From: Xenorhabdus cabanillasii
Lineage (GTDB): Bacteria; Pseudomonadota; Gammaproteobacteria; Enterobacterales; Enterobacteriaceae
Direction of reading: 5' to 3'
Length of the DNA stretch: 64,000 nt
NCBI RefSeq assembly: GCF_003386665.1
Contig: NZ_QTUB01000001.1
Span: forward strand, 1,922,001 to 1,986,000
How positions within the stretch are numbered: position 1 is the first letter of the stretch; every line of letters begins with the position of its first letter. The notes beneath the pieces are model-generated. The model ran no database searches. It was not told the DNA's origin and saw only the letters and a program-made list of their open reading frames with translations. A program made the translations under genes and the position numbers. This document shows, piece after piece, positions 59,150-64,000 of the stretch.

Positions 59150-60532
59150 ATGCTAAAAATTTTCAATACTCTCAGTCGCCAAAAAGAAGAATTTAAGCCG
59201 ATCCATAAAGGGAAAGTGGGCATGTACGTGTGTGGCATCACCATTTATGATCTGTGTCATATTGGTCATGGCAGAACCTTTGTTGCTTTTGACGTCATTT
59301 CCCGTTACCTGCGTTATTTAGGCTATGATTTGACCTATGTTCGTAATGTTACGGATATAGATGATAAAATTATCAAGCGTGCTATTGAAAATAATGAAAA
59401 CTGTGAAGCGCTGACTACACGTATGTTGAATGAGATGCACAGCGATTTTGATGCACTGAATATTCTGCGTCCAGATTCAGAGCCACGTGCAACTCAGCAT
59501 ATTCCTGAGATTATTGAATTCACCGAGCAGCTAATTAAACGTGGTCATGCTTATGTTGCAGATAACGGTGATGTGATGTTTTCCATTGACACCAATCCTG
59601 ATTATGGGCTGCTTTCTCGTCAGGATCTTGAGCAATTGCAGGCGGGGGCACGTGTTGAAGTTGCTGATGTAAAACGTAATCCAATGGATTTTGTGTTGTG
59701 GAAAATGTCCAAGCCGGGTGAACCTGGCTGGGAATCTCCATGGGGCTCAGGCCGTCCGGGTTGGCACATTGAATGTTCTGCTATGAATGCCAAACAGTTG
59801 GGGCATCATTTTGATATTCATGGCGGTGGTTCGGATTTAATGTTCCCGCATCATGAAAATGAGATTGCACAATCTACCTGTGCTCACGATGGCCCTTATG
59901 TGAACTATTGGATGCATTCTGGCATGGTGATGGTGGATAAAGAGAAGATGTCCAAGTCTCTGAACAACTTCTTTACTATTCGTGATGTGCTGGAATATTA
60001 CGATGCTGAGACTGTGCGTTATTTCCTGATGTCTGGCCACTATCGCAGCCAGTTGAACTATACGGAAGAGAATCTGAAACAGGCTCGTACCGCACTTGAG
60101 CGCCTGTATACTTCTCTGCGTGGTACAGATAAATCTGCTCAGCCTGTTGGTGGTGAAGCTTTTAAATCCCGTTTTGCGGAAGCGATGAATGATGACTTCA
60201 ACACGCCGGAAGCCTATTCTGTACTGTTTGATATGGCTCGCGAGATCAACCGCCTGAAAGCAGATGATATAGTTGCGGCGAATGGTCTGGCGGCTGAGCT
60301 ACGTAAACTGGCGGGTATTCTGGGTCTTCTGGAGCAGGATCCTGAACAGTTCCTGCAAAGTGGTGCCCATGAGGATGGTGACGTTGCCCAAATTGAAGCG
60401 CTGATTAAACAGCGTAACGATGCTCGTAAAAACAAAGATTGGGCTTTGGCTGATGCCGCGCGTAACCAGCTTAATGCAATGGGTATCGAACTGGAAGATG
60501 GCCCACAGGGTACAACATGGCGCCGTAAATAA
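59150..60532 (+). CDS. cysS: Cysteinyl-tRNA synthetase CysS
   Basis: A 460-aa class I synthetase (E. coli 461). The start at 59150 gives [15 protein letters not shown]; an in-frame extension to 59102 is not conserved. HIGH-type motif CHIGHGRT, the zinc site (C of [25 protein letters not shown]) and KMSKS ([10 protein letters not shown]) are intact. Confidence 0.96.
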   Translation: MLKIFNTLSRQKEEFKPIHKGKVGMYVCGITIYDLCHIGHGRTFVAFDVISRYLRYLGYDLTYVRNVTDIDDKIIKRAIENNENCEALTTRMLNEMHSDFDALNILRPDSEPRATQHIPEIIEFTEQLIKRGHAYVADNGDVMFSIDTNPDYGLLSRQDLEQLQAGARVEVADVKRNPMDFVLWKMSKPGEPGWESPWGSGRPGWHIECSAMNAKQLGHHFDIHGGGSDLMFPHHENEIAQSTCAHDGPYVNYWMHSGMVMVDKEKMSKSLNNFFTIRDVLEYYDAETVRYFLMSGHYRSQLNYTEENLKQARTALERLYTSLRGTDKSAQPVGGEAFKSRFAEAMNDDFNTPEAYSVLFDMAREINRLKADDIVAANGLAAELRKLAGILGLLEQDPEQFLQSGAHEDGDVAQIEALIKQRNDARKNKDWALADAARNQLNAMGIELEDGPQGTTWRRK

Positions 60533-60561
60533 TCAATTTTTTCTGAGCCGTCAATATGTCA

Positions 60562-60590
60562 AAACCGCCCATATATGGGGCGGTTTGTTT
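60562..60590 (+). terminator. cysS terminator
   Basis: AAACCGCCC and GGGGCGGTTT form a GC-rich stem followed by GTTTTATT, 30 bases after cysS. Confidence 0.85.
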
Positions 60591-60689
60591 TATTACAGCA
60601 ATATAATATGTAATGTTTTAATTACAGTAATATTTGTAGTGATATTATTTTTTATAGTCAAACTTATTTGATAAATAAAGCAGGCTATT

Positions 60690-60926
60690 CTATTGATTCG
60701 TATTTAAATATTTAGGATAGAAAGCATTTCCTGAGTGATAAGTGACTTTTCCTGAAGAAGTATCTCGTTTTATAGAAATAAAAGAAGAATGACTCAGATG
60801 TTCTGGTATTTGATGCTTACTATCACTGGAATCGAGATTCAAAAGAGAAATAGTCACTCTGCGTTTAGATTTACTTAACTTATAAGGCATACCCAACAAC
60901 CTTCTTGCAGCTCTATTACTATACAT
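60690..60926 (-). CDS. Hypothetical 78-aa basic protein
   Basis: The ATG at 60926 has a very good ribosome binding site (AAAGGAGTTGATT), which makes this a credible gene. The product begins MYSNRAARRLLGMPYKLSKS and has a basic N-terminal half, then IPEHLSHSSFISIKRD and a Tyr/Asn-rich tail. I do not recognise a family. No membrane helix, signal peptide or cysteine is present. It sits alone between cysS and the folD-ybcJ terminator, on the minus strand, in AT-rich sequence. Confidence 0.55.
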   Translation of the reverse strand: MYSNRAARRLLGMPYKLSKSKRRVTISLLNLDSSDSKHQIPEHLSHSSFISIKRDTSSGKVTYHSGNAFYPKYLNTNQ

Positions 60927-61091
60927 AATCAACTCCTTTTCAGTTGTAAGTGAGTCTCTCAGTATAGCAACTTATTAGAAAACCAAAATATTGTCAGCAT
61001 GATTGTTTATTAAGATATCGTTAATGTCACATATCCCTGTAGAGCAAACCAGATAAATTTGTATTAAAAAAATGAAATCTGTTTATAAATA

Positions 61092-61136
61092 AAAAACTGC
61101 ACCTTAAATGCGTAGAGAATATAAGGTACAGTTTTT
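61092..61136 (-). terminator. folD-ybcJ terminator
   Basis: AAAAACTG-C-ACCTTA and TAAGGT-A-CAGTTTTT form a long stem with one mismatch; on the minus strand CAG is followed by a run of T residues. Lies 36 bases after ybcJ. Confidence 0.82.
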
Positions 61137-61171
61137 CCGAAGGATATTATCGGAGACTTAATGCTACTGAG

Positions 61172-61384
61172 CTACCCTTCAACGCGCACAGATTCACCGT
61201 TAAAGGTAACGACTTTCCCGGCGACGATTTTGCAGCGTTTGCGGGTTTCCACCTGAGAATCAACTTCTACTAAACCCTCTGCAATCACGGTCTTCGCAGC
61301 ACCACCACTTTCACACCACCCTTGAAACTTCAGTAAATCACACAGTTCTATATAAGGGTGACTATCTAAATTAAAAATTTCCAT
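61172..61384 (-). CDS. ybcJ: S4-like RNA-binding protein YbcJ
   Basis: A 70-aa protein consisting of one S4 RNA-binding domain (HPYIELCDLLKFQGWCESGG; VEVDSQVETRKRCKIVAG). Likely binds rRNA or tRNA; the precise target is not known. Its ATG overlaps the folD stop by one base (TGATG), so it is translationally coupled to folD. Confidence 0.93.
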   Translation of the reverse strand: MEIFNLDSHPYIELCDLLKFQGWCESGGAAKTVIAEGLVEVDSQVETRKRCKIVAGKVVTFNGESVRVEG

Positions 61385-62259
61385 CAGTATCCTTCAGTTG
61401 TATCTACATCATGGTATTCCTCGCATGCTTGCAAGGTATTTTGAATTAATGTCGCAACTGTCATCGGGCCGACACCACCCGGCACAGGAGAAATCCAACT
61501 TGCGCATTCAGATGCCTTATCGAAATCGACGTCTCCGATGACTTTACCATTTTCCAGACGGTTGATGCCGACATCAATCACAATTGCACCGGGTTTAATC
61601 CATTCACCAGGAATGAAGTTGGGTTTACCAACAGCGACGACTAATAAATCGGCCTGTTCAACATGCTGGCGCAGGTTCTTGGTAAAACGATGCGTTACCG
61701 TAGTGGTACAGCCTGCTAACAGTAATTCAAGGCTCATTGGACGCCCGACAATATTGGAAGCACCAATGATAACGGCATTCAGCCCATAGGTATTGATATT
61801 ACAGCGCTCCAGTAACGTCACAATACCTCGTGGGGTACAAGGGCGTAGCTTTGGCGCACGTTGACACAATCGGCCAATATTGTAAGGGTGAAACCCATCG
61901 ACATCTTTATCGGGATGAATACGTTCCAGTACCTTAACATTATCAATACCGGCGGGGAGGGGAAGTTGAACTAAGATACCGTCGATTTCTGTATCTTCGT
62001 TCAGGTTATCTATCAGGGTGAGTAATTCGGCTTCGCTGGTGGTGTCTGGTAAGTCATAAGAGCGGGAAGTAAAACCAACTTCCTCACAAGCGCGGCGTTT
62101 GCTCGCGACATAAATCTGGGAGGCGGGATTTTCTCCTACTAAAACGACGGCAAGCCCGGGGGCACGTTTTCCAGCAGCAACCCGCTGCCTGACTTTTTCT
62201 GTAACTTCGTTTCTGATTGTCTGCGCAATCGTTTTCCCATCAATAATTTTTGCTGACAT
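61384..62259 (-). CDS. folD: Methylenetetrahydrofolate dehydrogenase/cyclohydrolase FolD
   Basis: A 291-aa bifunctional enzyme (E. coli 288). Active-site lysine is in [13 protein letters not shown], with [19 protein letters not shown] (NADP site) and [10 protein letters not shown]. It interconverts methylene- and formyl-tetrahydrofolate. Operon with ybcJ; tRNA-Arg follows divergently. Confidence 0.96.
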   Translation of the reverse strand: MSAKIIDGKTIAQTIRNEVTEKVRQRVAAGKRAPGLAVVLVGENPASQIYVASKRRACEEVGFTSRSYDLPDTTSEAELLTLIDNLNEDTEIDGILVQLPLPAGIDNVKVLERIHPDKDVDGFHPYNIGRLCQRAPKLRPCTPRGIVTLLERCNINTYGLNAVIIGASNIVGRPMSLELLLAGCTTTVTHRFTKNLRQHVEQADLLVVAVGKPNFIPGEWIKPGAIVIDVGINRLENGKVIGDVDFDKASECASWISPVPGGVGPMTVATLIQNTLQACEEYHDVDTTEGY

Positions 62260-62442
62260 ATATTTAAGATTCCATCATCAAGTATAGGAACACGAGCTAT
62301 TTTGTCAGAACATGAATCACCTGTCAGTTATTAATAATTAATCATAAAATGAACATATGAGCTAAAAGGTCATTGACTCAAGCCATTATGCCCGTATAAT
62401 CCACCCCTGCATTAATTGTGCTTCTTAATTTCACATCTCAAT

Positions 62443-62519
62443 GCGCCCTTAGCTCAGCTGGATAGAGCAACGGCCTTCTAAGCCGTAGGTCACAGGTTCG
62501 AATCCTGTAGGGCGTACCA
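62443..62519 (+). tRNA. argU: tRNA-Arg (anticodon TCT)
   Basis: A 77-base cloverleaf with CCA encoded. Acceptor GCGCCCT/AGGGCGT (one G-T pair), D-loop AGCTCAGCTGGATAGAGC, anticodon loop CTTCTAA with TCT at 62477-62479, T arm CAGGTTCGAATCCTG. Very similar to E. coli argU, the rare AGA/AGG decoder and a common prophage attachment site. A P4-type integrase follows at once, so the 3' end is the likely attL. Confidence 0.96.
62500..62519 (+). other. Probable attachment site (attL) at the tRNA-Arg 3' end
   Basis: The T arm and acceptor end of tRNA-Arg lie 166 bases upstream of a co-oriented P4-type integrase, the usual layout of tRNA-borne islands. The matching repeat (attR) would be beyond the right edge, so the exact core cannot be defined here. 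Confidence 0.5.
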
Positions 62520-62684
62520 TCCTTTAATATCTTAACGTCTTTCGAAGTCCACAAAACCCCACTAAATACGCATTGTTAGCCTTTTTTCGTTCTTCTATAG
62601 TCCAGTCAGGTAGGTTGAAATCCACGATCTGATGGGGGTATATTTAGGGGTACGTTCAGGTTCAATGAAGTGAGATACCCCCAG

Positions 62685-63900
62685 ATGAAGCTAACAGCCC
62701 GACAGGTGGACACTGCAAAGCCGAAAGAAAAACCTTATAAACTTGCAGATGGTGGCGGACTATACCTATTGGTTAACCCTAATGGCGCTCGCTATTGGCG
62801 GTTGAAGTACCGGATCGCAGGCAAAGAAAAATTACTCGCATTAGGGGTATATCCTGATATCTCCCTCGCAGACGCAAGAACCAAGAGAAACGAAGCACGG
62901 CGGATGTTATCGGATGGCAATGATCCGATAGAGGAAAAGAAAGCTGAAAAGGCAGCCAAAGCGTTTGCAGTCAGCAATAGTTTTGAATCCATCGCCATTG
63001 AGTGGCACGAGCATAAACGCCCCAACTGGTCAAAAGGGTATGCCGAAGACATTCTGGAATACCTGAAAAAAGATATCTTCCCGTATATTGGTAAACGTGC
63101 TGTTACCGAGATTAAACCTGCCGAAATGTTGGCTGTGCTGCGAAAAATGGAGCAACGCGGTGTTTTGGATAAATTGAAAAAAAACCAGACAGGCCTGTCG
63201 GCAAATTTTCACCTATGCCGTGATTACAGGACGGGCTGAGTTCAACCCCGTTACCGATCTTGCCAGCGCACTTAAAGCACCGAAACAAAAACATTTCCCA
63301 CACCTTTTAGCCGAACAAATGAATGGATTCCTCGTCGCCTTGGCGGGCTATAGCGGAAGCGAAGTGACTCAATCCGCGACACGTTTACTGATGCTTACCG
63401 GCGTGCGTACCATCGAATTGAGAGAATCAGAATGGACTGAATTCGATTTCGATAAGGATATTTGGCAGATACCTGCTGAGCGAATGAAAATGCGCCGCCC
63501 TCACATCGTTCCGCTATCCAATCAGGTTAAAGCCATTCTTATCAAACTGCACTCTATTACAGGGCGTGGGAAATACGTTTTTCCCGGACGTAATGATGCG
63601 GGGAAACCGATGAGCGAGGCCGCCATTAATCAGGTTATTAAACGCATTGGTTATGATGGCAGGGCAACCGGCCACGGCTTCCGCCACACCATGAGCACTA
63701 TCCTGCATGAACAAGGCTATAACACTGCGTGGATTGAAACTCAGCTTGCCCATGTTGATAAGAACAGCATCCGGGGAACCTACAACCACGCCCAATATCT
63801 GGAGGGGCGCAGGGAAATGCTGCAATGGTATGCGGATCATATGGAGATGCTGGAACACGGTGAAAATGTGCTGATCGGAAAATTTGGCAAAATGGCGTAA
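62685..63900 (+). pseudogene. P4-type tyrosine integrase, interrupted by a frameshift
   Basis: Two frames make one integrase of about 405 aa. Frame 1 starts MKLTARQVDTAKPKEKPYKL (P4-family N-terminal domain) and is in register to DKLKK. Eight A residues at 63177-63184, where seven would keep the frame, then shift it. The other frame continues with TRQACRQIFTYAVITGRAEF and carries the catalytic residues: Arg in TGVRTIELRESEW, HxxR in HGFRHTMS, and Tyr in GTYNHAQY. As read the protein is split before the catalytic domain. A homopolymer sequencing error is a real alternative. Confidence 0.88.
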
Positions 63901-63916
63901 AAATGCGGTGATTTTT

Positions 63917-63971
63917 TACACATCTGTGCCCGGGGCACAAGCGCTTGTTTTTCATACAAGCCATAGGTGTA
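63917..63971. other. Cloverleaf-like structured DNA after the integrase
   Basis: TACAC/GTGTA (63917-63921, 63967-63971) encloses two hairpins: TGTGCC-CGG-GGCACA (63925-63939) and GCTTGT/ACAAGC (63943-63948, 63956-63961). A T run follows at 63976-63982. This may end the integrase transcript or be a structured leader RNA of the next island gene. An open frame continues to the right edge but is too short to identify. Confidence 0.5.
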
Positions 63972-64000
63972 TGGTGTTTTTTTAGTCGGTGTTGGCAGTG

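Noticed and set aside
63220-63900. Separate short tyrosine recombinase
   Set aside because: It is the catalytic half of the integrase that begins at 62685, displaced by one extra A.

Overview
The window is chromosomal DNA of an AT-rich gammaproteobacterium of the order Enterobacterales. Gene order from ppiD to folD follows the E. coli lon-folD backbone closely. The protein sequences, the low GC content by eye, a Yersinia/Photorhabdus-type palindromic repeat and an O-antigen-type wzz gene between hemH and gsk point to the Morganellaceae, most likely Xenorhabdus or Photorhabdus. The species call is an inference.

Layout. 1-2.2 kb: ppiD (3' part), a ComEA-like gene and fadM. 2.2-4.6 kb: queC, a PLP-dependent cysteine-handling enzyme and its divergent Lrp-type regulator. 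4.7-8.2 kb: the ABC half-transporters mdlA and mdlB (mdlB frameshifted). 8.2-10 kb: glnK-amtB with an NtrC site and a sigma-54 promoter. 10-12 kb: tesB, a gene-poor stretch and the 4.5S RNA gene. 12-18.7 kb: hha-tomB, a palindromic repeat and the acrAB/acrR efflux locus. 18.8-29.8 kb: mscK, rsmS, priC, apt, dnaX (with its programmed frameshift signal), ybaB, recR, htpG (sigma-32 promoter) and adk. 30-38.8 kb: hemH, wzz, gsk, ybaL, a decayed fsr and ushA. 38.9-39.6 kb: an AT-rich GNAT toxin-like gene with a 55-aa partner. 39.7-51.5 kb: ybaK, ybaP, copA/cueR, ybbJ-qmcA, cnoX, ybbO, tesA, ybbA-ybbP. 51.6-55.8 kb: an accessory block between ybbP and purK holding a Tsx-like outer-membrane channel, an MFS carrier and a RutA-like flavin monooxygenase, with a divergent riboflavin-synthase paralogue. 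55.8-62.3 kb: purEK, lpxH, ppiB, cysS, a small orphan gene, ybcJ and folD. 62.4-64 kb: tRNA-Arg(TCT) followed by a frameshifted P4-type integrase, the left edge of a genomic island.

The most interesting signals are four. (1) copA has three metal-binding domains. Directly after the second there is an in-frame CCCAAAA slip site, a -1 stop codon, and two interleaved 7-bp stems that form an H-type pseudoknot; this would give a 145-aa two-domain copper chaperone from the same gene. (2) The Tsx/MFS/RutA-like/RibE-like divergon looks like an uptake and flavin-dependent oxidation module of unknown substrate. (3) The GNAT/55-aa pair looks like a toxin-antitoxin module. (4) A lone wzz sits at the Yersinia O-antigen locus. 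Most other genes are conserved housekeeping genes whose classical regulatory sites (FadR, NtrC/sigma-54, AcrR, CueR, PurR, sigma-32) can be read directly.
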